Assembly: GCA_019746135.1 (NCBI GenBank)
Contig: JAIESI010000004.1
Coordinates: 1 to 64,000, forward strand
DNA: 64,000 bases
DNA from: Xanthobacteraceae bacterium
GTDB lineage: Bacteria > Pseudomonadota > Alphaproteobacteria > Rhizobiales > Xanthobacteraceae
Direction of reading: 5' to 3'
Shown here piece after piece: positions 26,628 through 34,956 of the stretch. How positions within the stretch are numbered: the first letter of the stretch is position 1; every line of letters starts with the position of its first letter. The notes beneath the pieces were generated by a model. It was not told the DNA's origin. It searched no databases and saw only the letters and a list, made by a program, of their open reading frames with translations. Position numbers and translations under genes: made by a program.

Positions 26628-27116
26628 ATGCGCTGTCCGAGTTGCGGATCGCTCGATACGCAGGTGAAGGACTCACGGCCGACCGAAGATTCGGCCGCGA
26701 TCCGCCGGCGACGCGTCTGCCTGTCCTGCAACTTCCGCTTCACGACCTTCGAGCGGGTGCAGTTGCGCGAGCTGGTGGTGATCAAGCGCAACGGCCGGCG
26801 CGCGCCGTTCGACCGCGACAAGCTGATCCGCTCGCTGTCGATTGCGCTGCGCAAGCGACCGGTCGAGCCCGAGCGCGTCGAGCAGATGGTGTCGAAGATC
26901 GTGCGCGACCTGGAAAGCCTCGGCGAAAACGAGGTGACGTCCGAGACCATCGGCGAGACCGTGATGGAGCACCTGCGCGAGCTCGACGACGTGGCTTACG
27001 TGCGCTTCGCCTCGGTTTATCGCAATTTCCGCGAGCCCAAGGACTTCCAGCAGGCGCTCGACGAACTGAGCGGCGAGGACGAGCCGACCAAGCCGCCCGT
27101 CGTCGCGCGACGATAG
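26628..27116 (+). CDS. nrdR: Transcriptional repressor NrdR
   Basis: 162 residues. The N-terminal zinc ribbon is [17 protein letters not shown] and [17 protein letters not shown] (two C-x2-C pairs). The ATP-cone domain follows with [17 protein letters not shown] and [23 protein letters not shown]. NrdR senses ATP/dATP and represses ribonucleotide reductase genes. It follows glyA as in many Hyphomicrobiales. Confidence 0.97.
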   Translation: MRCPSCGSLDTQVKDSRPTEDSAAIRRRRVCLSCNFRFTTFERVQLRELVVIKRNGRRAPFDRDKLIRSLSIALRKRPVEPERVEQMVSKIVRDLESLGENEVTSETIGETVMEHLRELDDVAYVRFASVYRNFREPKDFQQALDELSGEDEPTKPPVVARR

Positions 27117-27135
27117 CCCCTTATGGCGGCTTGGT

Positions 27136-27747
27136 TCAGGACGAAGGAAAGGTCGTGCCGGTAACCCCAAGGCCGGTGTATTTCAGATACGCGCTGATGA
27201 CTTGGTCGGGCGTGGCCGCCTGATTGATATCGGCTGTGAGCGCGGCTTGTTCGGCTGCCGTGAAGGTGTTGGGGATATTGGCGAGGGCCTGAGTGCGTGC
27301 GGCAGCAACGTCCTGAAAACGGGCGGCTCGCGGCGCGATGAACGCGCGCTGGTGAACAAAGTGATCGAGTTCCAGCTTGCGCAACATCCACGGCTCGAAA
27401 AGCTGAACAAACGTCTCCAAGCCCACGGGAAACGACTGACCTGGACCGGTGCTCACGGTGTAGACCCGAATGTGCAGAAAGGCCTTGATGCTGAAGCCCA
27501 CCAGCACGGCCTGGACCCACGGATTTCCAAGCCCAATTCCTGTCGTGGTGACTTGATCGCCGACGAGAGGGAGCAACCCAAACGCGATAGCGCCGAGCGC
27601 GCCATAGATCAGGATGTAGGCATAGAACCACACCGACTTCACAACGAAGTCGGACGTTTGTGGGTATTTGGTCGTGATCAGTTCAATGCCCGTCACCACT
27701 GCGGCGACTGCGAAAACCAGCACGAATTGGCCGATTGATCCCGACAA
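27136..27747 (-). CDS. Unknown membrane protein between nrdR and ribD
   Basis: 203 residues that I do not recognise. Three hydrophobic segments are visible (about 6-24 FVLVFAVAAVVTGIELI, 37-62 SVWFYAYILIYGALGAIAFG, 76-92 WVQAVLVGFSIKAFLHI). A polar 100-residue C-terminal half follows with FQDVAAARTQALANIPN and an AAEQAALTADINQAA helix. Base composition looks lower in GC than the flanking housekeeping genes. It is on the opposite strand and downstream of the small gene at 27779, likely as a two-gene unit that interrupts the usual nrdR-ribD order. Confidence 0.6.
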   Translation of the reverse strand: MSGSIGQFVLVFAVAAVVTGIELITTKYPQTSDFVVKSVWFYAYILIYGALGAIAFGLLPLVGDQVTTTGIGLGNPWVQAVLVGFSIKAFLHIRVYTVSTGPGQSFPVGLETFVQLFEPWMLRKLELDHFVHQRAFIAPRAARFQDVAAARTQALANIPNTFTAAEQAALTADINQAATPDQVISAYLKYTGLGVTGTTFPSS

Positions 27748-27778
27748 GCGCGCCCCCCGACGCTGCAGCGGCAGCCAG

Positions 27779-27976
27779 CTATCTGATCCCGCCGATCTTG
27801 ACCATGTCGTTCTCTATCTTCACCGCGCCCTTCTCGGCCAGCGCCCGCAGTTGTTCATCGATGGCCGTGTTGGATGCGGGGACCTTGTCGTAGAGCAGCC
27901 CTCGCGGGAGCTCTTTAAAGCTCTCAACGGTCCGCAAAATCAGCAAGCCCAGAGGCAAGTCAGTTGATACGCTCAT
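27779..27976 (-). CDS. Unknown small protein, first gene of a two-gene unit
   Basis: 65 residues, not recognised. The N-terminal half (LPLGLLILRTVESFKELPRGLLYD) is moderately hydrophobic. The C-terminal part (NTAIDEQLRALAEKGAVKIENDMVKIGGIR) looks like a helix plus beta-hairpin, a bit like a winged-helix end, but this is a weak impression. The gene has a GGAGAG ribosome site before its ATG. It diverges from ribD, with an AT-rich gap of about 80 bases between them. Confidence 0.55.
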   Translation of the reverse strand: MSVSTDLPLGLLILRTVESFKELPRGLLYDKVPASNTAIDEQLRALAEKGAVKIENDMVKIGGIR

Positions 27977-28056
27977 TTTTGACTCTCCTCGGTCGTCACA
28001 GGTTTTCGCACCAGCAACGCTAATATAGGTTATCGGATTCCCAAGGTGTAGAGAGT

Positions 28057-29169
28057 ATGTCGTCGCCAGCCACCCCGGAAGCCAGCGATAATCGCTTCAT
28101 GCAGCTTGCCCTGGCGCTCGGCCGCCGCGGCCTCGGCCGCACCTGGCCCAACCCCGCCGTCGGCGCGGTCGTCGTCAAGGACGGCACGATCGTCGGCCGC
28201 GGCTGGACCCAGCCCGGCGGCCGGCCGCATGCCGAGACCGAAGCGCTCAAGCGCGCCGGCAAGGCCGCACAGGGCGCCACCTTGTACGTGACGCTCGAGC
28301 CATGCTCGCACCACGGCAAGACGCCGCCGTGCGTCGATGCCATCATCAAGGCCGGGATCGCTCGCGTCGTGTCGGCGCTGGAGGATGTCAATCCGGAGGT
28401 CGCAGGGAAGGGTTACGCCCGGCTCCGCGAGCGCGGAATCGTGGTCGAAACCGGGCTCGGCGCGGAACAGGCGGCGCGCGACCATGCCGGCCATTCCCGG
28501 CGGATGCGCGACGGCCGGCCGGAGGTGCTGCTGAAGCTTGCCGTCTCGTCCGACGGCAAGGCGGGGCTCGCCGGCCGCAAGCCGGTCGGCATCACCGGCG
28601 AGGCGGCGCGGCTCCGCGTGCACCAGATGCGCGCCGAAGCGGACGCCATTCTGGTCGGCATCGGCACGGTGCTGTCCGACGACCCGCATCTGACCTGCCG
28701 GCTGCCCGGCATGTTCGAGCGCTCGCCGGTGCGGGTCATCCTCGACGCCAGGCTGCGCATTCCGCTGTCGACCGCCATCGCCGGCACGGCCCGCGAGGTG
28801 CCGGTCTGGGTGTTCGGCGGACCAGGCGGCTCTCCTGTCGCCGAGGACGTCCTGAAGGCCAAGGGCGTCGAGGTGTTTCGGGTCGATGCGAAGGATGGCC
28901 GGCTCGATCTGCCGGCTGTGCTGAAGACGCTCGCAGACCGCGGCATCACCCGGCTGATGGTGGAAGGCGGGCCGACCGTGGCCGCCGCCTTCGTCGCCGC
29001 CGACCTGGTGGACCAGGCGGCGCTGTTTCGCTCGCCGAATGAAATCGGACAGGGCATCGAGGCGCTGGAGGGCCTGCGGCTTACGGCGCTGACGAAGTCG
29101 CCGAAGCTGAAATCGACGGCAAGTGAAGCGGTCGGCATCGATACGCTGGAAATGTTTGAACGGAACTAG
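28057..29169 (+). CDS. ribD: Bifunctional diaminohydroxyphosphoribosylaminopyrimidine deaminase / 5-amino-6-(5-phosphoribosylamino)uracil reductase
   Basis: 370 residues, two domains. The N-terminal deaminase (about 10-150) has the zinc motif HAETEALKRAG and PCSHHGKTPPC. The C-terminal reductase (about 155-365) has LLKLAVSSDGKAGLAGRK and MVEGGPTVAAAFVAADLVD. It carries out steps two and three of riboflavin synthesis. It leads the rib run, with the riboflavin synthase nine bases after its stop. Confidence 0.97.
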   Translation: MSSPATPEASDNRFMQLALALGRRGLGRTWPNPAVGAVVVKDGTIVGRGWTQPGGRPHAETEALKRAGKAAQGATLYVTLEPCSHHGKTPPCVDAIIKAGIARVVSALEDVNPEVAGKGYARLRERGIVVETGLGAEQAARDHAGHSRRMRDGRPEVLLKLAVSSDGKAGLAGRKPVGITGEAARLRVHQMRAEADAILVGIGTVLSDDPHLTCRLPGMFERSPVRVILDARLRIPLSTAIAGTAREVPVWVFGGPGGSPVAEDVLKAKGVEVFRVDAKDGRLDLPAVLKTLADRGITRLMVEGGPTVAAAFVAADLVDQAALFRSPNEIGQGIEALEGLRLTALTKSPKLKSTASEAVGIDTLEMFERN

Positions 29170-29177
29170 GGCAGGCG

Positions 29178-29783
29178 ATGTTTACCGGAATTGTCAGCGA
29201 TGTGGGCGAGGTGGTTGCGGTCGAGCCGCGCGCCGAAGGGCTGCGACGCCTCAAGGTCGCGTGCAGCTATCCGATCGACTCCATCGCCATCGGCGCGTCG
29301 ATCTCGCATTCCGGCGTCTGCCTGACGGTCGTGGAGACCGGCAAGCTCGGCAACCGCACCGCGGTCTCCGTCGATGCCGCCGCCGAAACGCTGCGGCTGA
29401 CGACGGCCGGCGACTGGAAGGCGGGCACGCGGCTCAATCTCGAACGCGCGATGAAAGTCGGCGACGAGCTCGGCGGTCACATCGTCGCGGGCCATGTCGA
29501 CGGCGTGGCGGAGCTTGTTTCGCGCGAGGACCTGCCCGGCATGGCGCGGCTGACGCTGCGCGCGTCGAAGGATTTGATGCGATTTGTCGCGACCAAGGGC
29601 TCGGTCGCGCTCGACGGTGTTTCGCTGACCGTCAACGCGGTCACGGACGAGACCTTTTCGGTGCTGATTATTCCGCATACGCTTGCGGTCACCACGCTCG
29701 GCGCGGCCCAAGCTGGCGATCGGATGAATCTCGAGATCGACCTGATGGCGCGCTATGCGGCGCGGCTGATGGAAACGCGATAA
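29178..29783 (+). CDS. ribE: Riboflavin synthase alpha chain
   Basis: 201 residues with the two tandem lumazine-binding repeats: MFTGIVSDVGEVVAVEPR begins the first (1-95) and GGHIVAGHVDGVAELVSRE lies in the second (about 98-190). It dismutates two 6,7-dimethyl-8-ribityllumazine molecules to riboflavin, using product of RibH encoded at 30191. Eight bases separate it from ribD. The name ribC is also used for this gene. Confidence 0.96.
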   Translation: MFTGIVSDVGEVVAVEPRAEGLRRLKVACSYPIDSIAIGASISHSGVCLTVVETGKLGNRTAVSVDAAAETLRLTTAGDWKAGTRLNLERAMKVGDELGGHIVAGHVDGVAELVSREDLPGMARLTLRASKDLMRFVATKGSVALDGVSLTVNAVTDETFSVLIIPHTLAVTTLGAAQAGDRMNLEIDLMARYAARLMETR

Positions 29784-29811
29784 TATTGTTTTGATTTGAG
29801 GGGGGAATTGC

Positions 29812-30117
29812 ATGCGCGCCGCCCTGTTGCCGGTGGTGATGGTGTTCGGGGCCCTGCTCACCGAAGCCGCGAAGGCCCAGACGTTCTGCGCGGTGAACCA
29901 CGAGGGTGCGACCAACTGCACCTTCACTTCGGTCGAGCGCTGCCGCGACGAGGTGCGGGCGGATGGCGGGTTCTGCATTCCGCAGGCGCCTGTGGGACAC
30001 CGTCAGCCCCGCGCCCGTGACTTGCCTTCCGGCGTTGCAAGGGAGGAAGCCAATCCGCCCCAATCTGCGCGGACCCGCAGGCTCGATCGCGACGTGCAGA
30101 TTTGCCGCAGCTGCTGA
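29812..30117 (+). CDS. DUF3551-like secreted cysteine-containing protein
   Basis: 101 residues with a signal peptide (MRAALLPVVMVFGALLTEAAKA). The mature N-terminal half CAVNHEGATNCTFTSVERC followed by ADGGFCIP matches the four-cysteine pattern of DUF3551 proteins, common in Bradyrhizobium relatives and of unknown role. Beyond about residue 60 the sequence is Arg/Pro-rich and less typical, so the real stop could reflect decay of the 3' end. It lies between ribE and ribH. The AGGGGGGA ribosome site supports the start. Confidence 0.65.
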   Translation: MRAALLPVVMVFGALLTEAAKAQTFCAVNHEGATNCTFTSVERCRDEVRADGGFCIPQAPVGHRQPRARDLPSGVAREEANPPQSARTRRLDRDVQICRSC

Positions 30118-30190
30118 AGTCGCGAGCATACGCGCCCCTTGTTCGTTGGCGGCACGCTTGCTAACTGACGCGTCCAACGAGTGAGGAACA

Positions 30191-30706
30191 ATGGCCGCGC
30201 CGAAACGCAAACCTGCAAGCAAATCCGCCAAATCTGCAGACAAGTCTGCAGCCCAGCCCTCGGGCTCCAGAATTCTTGTGGTCGAGGCGCGGTTCTACAA
30301 CGACATTTCCGACGCGCTGCTGGCGGGTGCCGCGAAGGCGCTCGACGAAGCCAAAGCGGCCTGGGACATCATCACCGTGCCCGGCTCGCTCGAGATTGTT
30401 CCGGCGATCGCCATCGCCGTCGACGCCGCCGAGAAGCAGAAGCAGCCCTATGACGGCGTGGTCGCGCTCGGCTGCGTGATCCAGGGCGAGACGTTCCATT
30501 TCGATATCGTCGCGATGCAGTCGGCGCGCGCGCTGCTCGATTTCTCGATCGAGCAGCGGCTTCCCTGCGGCAACGGCATCCTCACCACCGACAACGAGGC
30601 GCAGGCCTGGGCGCGCGCGCGTTTGACCGAGCAGGACAAGGGCGGCGACGCGGCACGTGCTACACTGGCTCTGGTCGCGCTCAAACGTCAGCGTGCGCAG
30701 AAGTAG
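30191..30706 (+). CDS. ribH: 6,7-dimethyl-8-ribityllumazine synthase
   Basis: 171 residues. A lysine/serine-rich N-terminal extension of about 25 residues precedes the lumazine synthase core. The core has ARFYNDISDALLAGA, the substrate loop VPGSLEIVPAIAIA, GCVIQGETFHFDIV with the catalytic histidine, and NGILTTDNEAQAWARA. Usually an arginine occupies the Gln position in GCVIQGET. It joins RibB and RibD products to lumazine, feeding the riboflavin synthase encoded at 29178. It is five bases before nusB. Confidence 0.95.
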   Translation: MAAPKRKPASKSAKSADKSAAQPSGSRILVVEARFYNDISDALLAGAAKALDEAKAAWDIITVPGSLEIVPAIAIAVDAAEKQKQPYDGVVALGCVIQGETFHFDIVAMQSARALLDFSIEQRLPCGNGILTTDNEAQAWARARLTEQDKGGDAARATLALVALKRQRAQK

Positions 30707-30711
30707 ATCGT

Positions 30712-31203
30712 ATGGCCAAGGCGGCACCATCGGATGACGGACGCCGCGCCAACCGCCGCGGCGCGGCACGGCTCGCTGCCGTGCAGGCGCTCTACCAGAT
30801 GGACCTTGCAGCGACGCCGCTCAACGAGATCCTCGGCGAGTTCGAGGCGCACTGGATCGGTCGCGAGGTCGAGGGCGAGACATACCTGCCGGTCCAGGCG
30901 GCGCATTTCCGCGAGGTGGTCAAAGGCGTGGTCGCGGAACAGCGAAGGCTCGATCCGATGATCGATGCGGTGCTCGCAAAGAGCTGGCCGCTGGTCCGGA
31001 TCGAGACGGTGCTGCGCGCGATCCTGCGCGCCGGCGCCTACGAGCTCGACCGCAAGCCGGACGTGCCGGCCCGCGTGGTGGTGTCGGAATACGCCGACGT
31101 CGCCGACGCGTTCGTCGGGCGCGACGAGACCGGCATGATCAACGCCGTGCTCGACGAGCTTGCACGGCAATTGCGCGCCGGCGAGTTCGAGACGGCACGG
31201 TGA
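30712..31203 (+). CDS. nusB: Transcription antitermination factor NusB
   Basis: 163 residues, all-helical. The N-terminal RRGAARLAAVQALYQMDLA and the C-terminal RVVVSEYADVADAFVGRDETGMINAVLDELAR are hallmarks of NusB. It binds boxA RNA with S10 in rRNA antitermination. Sits directly after ribH and before thiL, a standard arrangement in this group. Confidence 0.96.
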   Translation: MAKAAPSDDGRRANRRGAARLAAVQALYQMDLAATPLNEILGEFEAHWIGREVEGETYLPVQAAHFREVVKGVVAEQRRLDPMIDAVLAKSWPLVRIETVLRAILRAGAYELDRKPDVPARVVVSEYADVADAFVGRDETGMINAVLDELARQLRAGEFETAR

Positions 31204-31207
31204 CGGC

Positions 31208-32215
31208 ATGGCCAAACGCCGGACCAAAGCGGAGTCTGGCGAAGATCTGCTGATCGGGCGCTACTTCAAGCCGATCGCGCGGCACCCCGGAGCGCTCGGC
31301 CTGCTCGACGATGCGGCGCGGCTTGCGCCGCCTGCCGGGCACGAGCTGGTGCTGACCGCCGACGCCATAGTCGGCGGCGTGCATTTCTTCCATGACGATC
31401 CGCCCGATGCCGTGGCCCGCAAGGCGCTCGGCGTCAACCTGTCGGACCTCGCCGCGAAAGGCGCAAAGCCCGCGGGATTTTTGCTGACGCTCGCCTTGCC
31501 GAAGCAGTGCGGCAACGCGTGGCTCGAACGTTTCGTGCGCGGGCTCGGCGCGGCGGCGAAGCAGTCCGGCTGTCCGCTGCTCGGCGGCGACACCGTGCGC
31601 ACGCCCGGTCCGGTGACGATCTCGATCGCGGCATTCGGGACATTGCCGAAGAACACCATGGTCCATCGCTTCGGCGCGCGCGCCGGCGATCGCATCGTGG
31701 TCACCGGCACCATCGGCGATGCGGCGCTCGGGTTGAAACTGCGCACCGATCGTGGCGCTGCGAAACGCTGGCAGCTCGACGCCGGCATGCGGCGGCATCT
31801 CGCGTCGCGCTATCTCGTGCCGCAGCCGCGCAACGCCGTGGCCGAGGCGGTTCGCCGCTACGCCCATGCGTCCATGGATGTCTCCGACGGGCTTGCCGGC
31901 GATCTCGGCAAGCTTCTGCGCGCCTCACACGCAGGCGCCGTGATCGAAGTCGCGAAAGTGCCGTTGTCGAAGGCGGTGCGGACCGCCGTCATCGCCGATC
32001 CGAGGGCGATCCAAACCGTGCTGACCGGCGGCGACGATTTCGAGGTGATCGCGACCGTGCCGGCCCGCGCGCTTGCCGCATTTCAGACGATGGCCTGCCG
32101 CACCGGCGTGCCGGTGACCGAGATCGGCCGGGTCACGGCGGGGCAGGGTGCGCGCTTCGTTGCTGCCGATGGCCGGGAGCTGCGCTTCGAGCGCGCGTCT
32201 TTCAGCCATTTTTGA
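31208..32215 (+). CDS. thiL: Thiamine-monophosphate kinase
   Basis: 335 residues from the ATG at 31208, five bases after nusB. ATP/Mg motifs are LTADAIVGGVHFFHDDPPD, GGDTVRTPGPVTISIAAFG and SMDVSDGLAGDLGKLL, with LTGGDDFEVIATVP near the end. It phosphorylates thiamine monophosphate to the diphosphate cofactor. An upstream in-frame ATG at 31160 lies inside nusB and is unlikely. Confidence 0.95.
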   Translation: MAKRRTKAESGEDLLIGRYFKPIARHPGALGLLDDAARLAPPAGHELVLTADAIVGGVHFFHDDPPDAVARKALGVNLSDLAAKGAKPAGFLLTLALPKQCGNAWLERFVRGLGAAAKQSGCPLLGGDTVRTPGPVTISIAAFGTLPKNTMVHRFGARAGDRIVVTGTIGDAALGLKLRTDRGAAKRWQLDAGMRRHLASRYLVPQPRNAVAEAVRRYAHASMDVSDGLAGDLGKLLRASHAGAVIEVAKVPLSKAVRTAVIADPRAIQTVLTGGDDFEVIATVPARALAAFQTMACRTGVPVTEIGRVTAGQGARFVAADGRELRFERASFSHF

Positions 32216-32277
32216 CGGCGTAAAGCCGGGTATAGTCGCGCTACAAGAAGACACGAAAATCGAGGTTGGGGACGCCC

Positions 32278-33513
32278 ATGCACGACATTACCGCGATCGC
32301 GGCCGCCAAGCCGGGTGCCACCCGATCGCCGAACTTCGTCAAGAACCAGCGCTGGTATCCGACAATTTACGATCTCCGCCGCGGCGCAAAACGGCGGCTG
32401 CCGCACTTTGCCTATGAATACGGCGATGGCGGCGCGGGCGACGACACCGGCATCAGGCACAACTGGGCGGCGCTCGATGCCATCGAGATGATCCCGCGCT
32501 ACGGCGTGATGCCCGAATTGCCGCCGGTCAATGTCGAGCTGTTCGGCCGCAAATACTCGGCGCCGCTCGGCGTCGCGCCGATGGGCAGCCCGATCGTGGT
32601 GTGGCCCGGCGCGGACAAGCTGCTCGCCAAGGCCGCGCAGCGCGCCAAGGTGCCCTACACGCTGGGCGTCGCCGGCGGGGCAACCATCGAGGAGATCGCC
32701 CAGCTCGCGCCCGACGTGATGTGGCTGCAGATGTATCGTTTCGCGAAAAACGACCACTCGATCGGCTTCGACCTGATGCGCCGCGCCGACGAGGCCGGCG
32801 TCAATGTGCTGATGCTGACGCTCGACGTGCCGGTGCGCACCGTTCGCGCGCGCGAGGTCAAGGTCGGCATGGGCGGCGGCGGATACTTCCGGCCCGACTG
32901 GCGCATGATGCTCGGCATGGTGAAGTGCCCCGGCTGGGCGATGGCGATGCTCGCCAACAACCTGCCGCGCTTCGCCAACATCCAGCCCTATGCCGGGCCG
33001 GGCGCGGGCCTGAACGACACCATCAAGTTTGCCCGCGAGCAGATGGGCGGCGCGTTCTCCTGGGACGAGGTCAAGCGCTACCGCGACCGGTGGAAGCGGC
33101 CGCTGGTGCTCAAGGGGCTGCTGCATCCGGAGGATGCCGAGAAGGCGGTCGCGCTCGGCGCGGACGGCATCGTCGTGTCCAACCACGGCGGCCGCCAGAT
33201 CGAGGCGCTGCCGCCGCCGATCGATTGCGTGCCGGCGATCGTCAAGGCGGTGAACAAGCGCGCGACGATCATCTTCGATTCCGGCGTGCGCAGCGGCACC
33301 GACGTGGCGCGGGCGCTTGCGCTGGGCGCCGACGCGGCCATCGCCGGCAAGGCGTTTCTGTGGGGGCTTGGCGCGCTCGGCGACGAAGGCCCGGGCCATG
33401 TGATCGACCTGCTGATCGACGAGTTGCGCTCGGCGCTCGGCCAGATCGGTGCGCATTCGCCGGCCGAGGCGCGCAATGTCATGGTCCGGCATCCCGGCGC
33501 GCTGCACTTCTGA
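32278..33513 (+). CDS. FMN-dependent alpha-hydroxy-acid oxidase/dehydrogenase
   Basis: 411 residues from the ATG at 32278 (an in-frame TTG at 32266 is possible). TIM-barrel FMN enzyme of the LldD/glycolate-oxidase family. Visible are the flavin region APMGSPIVVWPGADKLLAKAA, LTLDVPVRTVRAREVKVG, the catalytic IVVSNHGGRQIEALPP (His-Gly-Gly-Arg, about 302), and FDSGVRSGTDVARALALGADA (phosphate site). Substrate could be lactate, mandelate or another 2-hydroxy acid; not decidable here. An MFS transporter follows in the same direction. Confidence 0.9.
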   Translation: MHDITAIAAAKPGATRSPNFVKNQRWYPTIYDLRRGAKRRLPHFAYEYGDGGAGDDTGIRHNWAALDAIEMIPRYGVMPELPPVNVELFGRKYSAPLGVAPMGSPIVVWPGADKLLAKAAQRAKVPYTLGVAGGATIEEIAQLAPDVMWLQMYRFAKNDHSIGFDLMRRADEAGVNVLMLTLDVPVRTVRAREVKVGMGGGGYFRPDWRMMLGMVKCPGWAMAMLANNLPRFANIQPYAGPGAGLNDTIKFAREQMGGAFSWDEVKRYRDRWKRPLVLKGLLHPEDAEKAVALGADGIVVSNHGGRQIEALPPPIDCVPAIVKAVNKRATIIFDSGVRSGTDVARALALGADAAIAGKAFLWGLGALGDEGPGHVIDLLIDELRSALGQIGAHSPAEARNVMVRHPGALHF

Positions 33514-33600
33514 TCTGCGGCCACGACAATGGCTTCGAGACCAGGCGCCCGCTAGAACGGGCGGCTTGCTGCTTTTGGTGCCCGCTGCCGGAACCTGCCG

Positions 33601-34818
33601 ATGTCGGTGATCGCCGATATATCTCCCGTCGTGGCCGACGACCGCCTGGCGCGCCGCAACGCGCTGGTGCTGTCGGTCGCGCAGGCGCTGGCCGGCGGCA
33701 ACAACACCGTGATCGCGGCCACGGCCGGCATCATCGGCACGATGCTCGCCCCCGACAAAGGGCTCGCGACGCTGCCGGTGTCGATGATGGTCATCGGCAT
33801 CTGGTTCGGCACGCTGCCGATCGGCTGGCTCGCGCGCAACTGCGGACGGCGTTTCGCCCTGCAGACCGGATCGGTGGTCGGGATGCTCGCCGGCCTCGTG
33901 TCCTGCGCCGCGGTGCTGATGGGCTCCTTCGAGCTGTTTCTGTTCGGCACCTTCGGCTGCGGCTTCTATTCGGCTGCGCACAACTCGTATCGCTTCGCGG
34001 TTTGCGACACGGCGAGCGACGCCTACAAGCCGAAGGCCATATCCATGGTGCTCGCGGGCGGCGTGGCGGCGGGTTTTATCGGCTCCGGGACCGTGATTGT
34101 CACCAAGGACCTGTGGGTGCCGCACCTGTTCGCCGCGACCTTCGTCGCGCAGGCGGCGCTGGCCGGCCTCGCGGGCCTGGTGCTGACGCGGCTGAAGTCG
34201 CCGCCGCCGGTGCCGCGCGCGGCGCGCGAGGTGGGGCGGCCGCTGTCGGAAATCGTGCGCAACCCGCTGTTCGTTGTGGCGGTCGCCTGCGGAGTCGTGA
34301 GCTACGTGGTGATGAACCTGCTGATGACGTCGGCGCCCATTGCGATGGTCGGCTGCGGGCACTCGGTCACGGTGTCGACGCTCGGCATTCAGTGGCACGT
34401 GCTCGGCATGTACGCCCCGAGCTTCGTGACCGGGCACCTGATCGTCCGATTCGGCGTGTTCCGGGTGATTTCGGCCGGCCTTGGGCTGCTGCTGCTCAGC
34501 GGCGTGGTCGGCATCGCAGGCCTTTCGGTCGCGCATTTCTGGATCAGCCTGACGCTCGTGGGGATCGGGTGGAACTTTGCCTTCATCGGCGCGACCACCC
34601 TGGTCACCCTCTGCCATCGCCCGGAGGAGCGCACCAAGGTGCAGTCGTTCAACGATTTCCTGATTTTCGGCACCATGGCGCTGGGCTCGTTCGCCTCGGG
34701 CAAGCTGATGGCGACGGTAGGCTGGGAGTGGGTCAACGCGGCCGCATTCCCGCCGGTGCTGGTGGTGGCCCTGCTGGTCGGATGGGTGGCAAGGCGCCGC
34801 CGCGGCCTTGCCGGCTGA
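33601..34818 (+). CDS. Major facilitator superfamily transporter
   Basis: 405 residues with about 12 hydrophobic segments. The first loop has WLARNCGRRFALQTGS, equivalent to the MFS motif A (G-x3-D-R/K-G-R-R) in degenerate form. A central hydrophilic loop (LTRLKSPPPVPRAAREVGRPL) divides the two six-helix halves. Expected inner-membrane exporter or importer; substrate unknown. It follows the hydroxy-acid oxidase by 87 bases and may move its substrate. Confidence 0.88.
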   Translation: MSVIADISPVVADDRLARRNALVLSVAQALAGGNNTVIAATAGIIGTMLAPDKGLATLPVSMMVIGIWFGTLPIGWLARNCGRRFALQTGSVVGMLAGLVSCAAVLMGSFELFLFGTFGCGFYSAAHNSYRFAVCDTASDAYKPKAISMVLAGGVAAGFIGSGTVIVTKDLWVPHLFAATFVAQAALAGLAGLVLTRLKSPPPVPRAAREVGRPLSEIVRNPLFVVAVACGVVSYVVMNLLMTSAPIAMVGCGHSVTVSTLGIQWHVLGMYAPSFVTGHLIVRFGVFRVISAGLGLLLLSGVVGIAGLSVAHFWISLTLVGIGWNFAFIGATTLVTLCHRPEERTKVQSFNDFLIFGTMALGSFASGKLMATVGWEWVNAAAFPPVLVVALLVGWVARRRRGLAG

Positions 34819-34956
34819 AACGCCGATTTCCCTGAATTCAGAGCCGGTTTGGCCACATCCGGCGTTGCGTCTGCGGCTGGTTTTTGGCATACCGCGCCAC
34901 ATTCCAGCCGGGCCGGGGCGCCGTCACCGGCACCCCCCAGTTCAATCGAGGATTCC

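Noticed and set aside
27779-27976. Antitoxin of a toxin-antitoxin pair with the membrane protein at 27136
   Set aside because: Neither protein matches a toxin or antitoxin motif I can recognise; two-gene layout alone is not enough.
32083-34902. Long minus-strand open frame antisense to the hydroxy-acid oxidase and MFS genes
   Set aside because: Same antisense bias; no domain visible.
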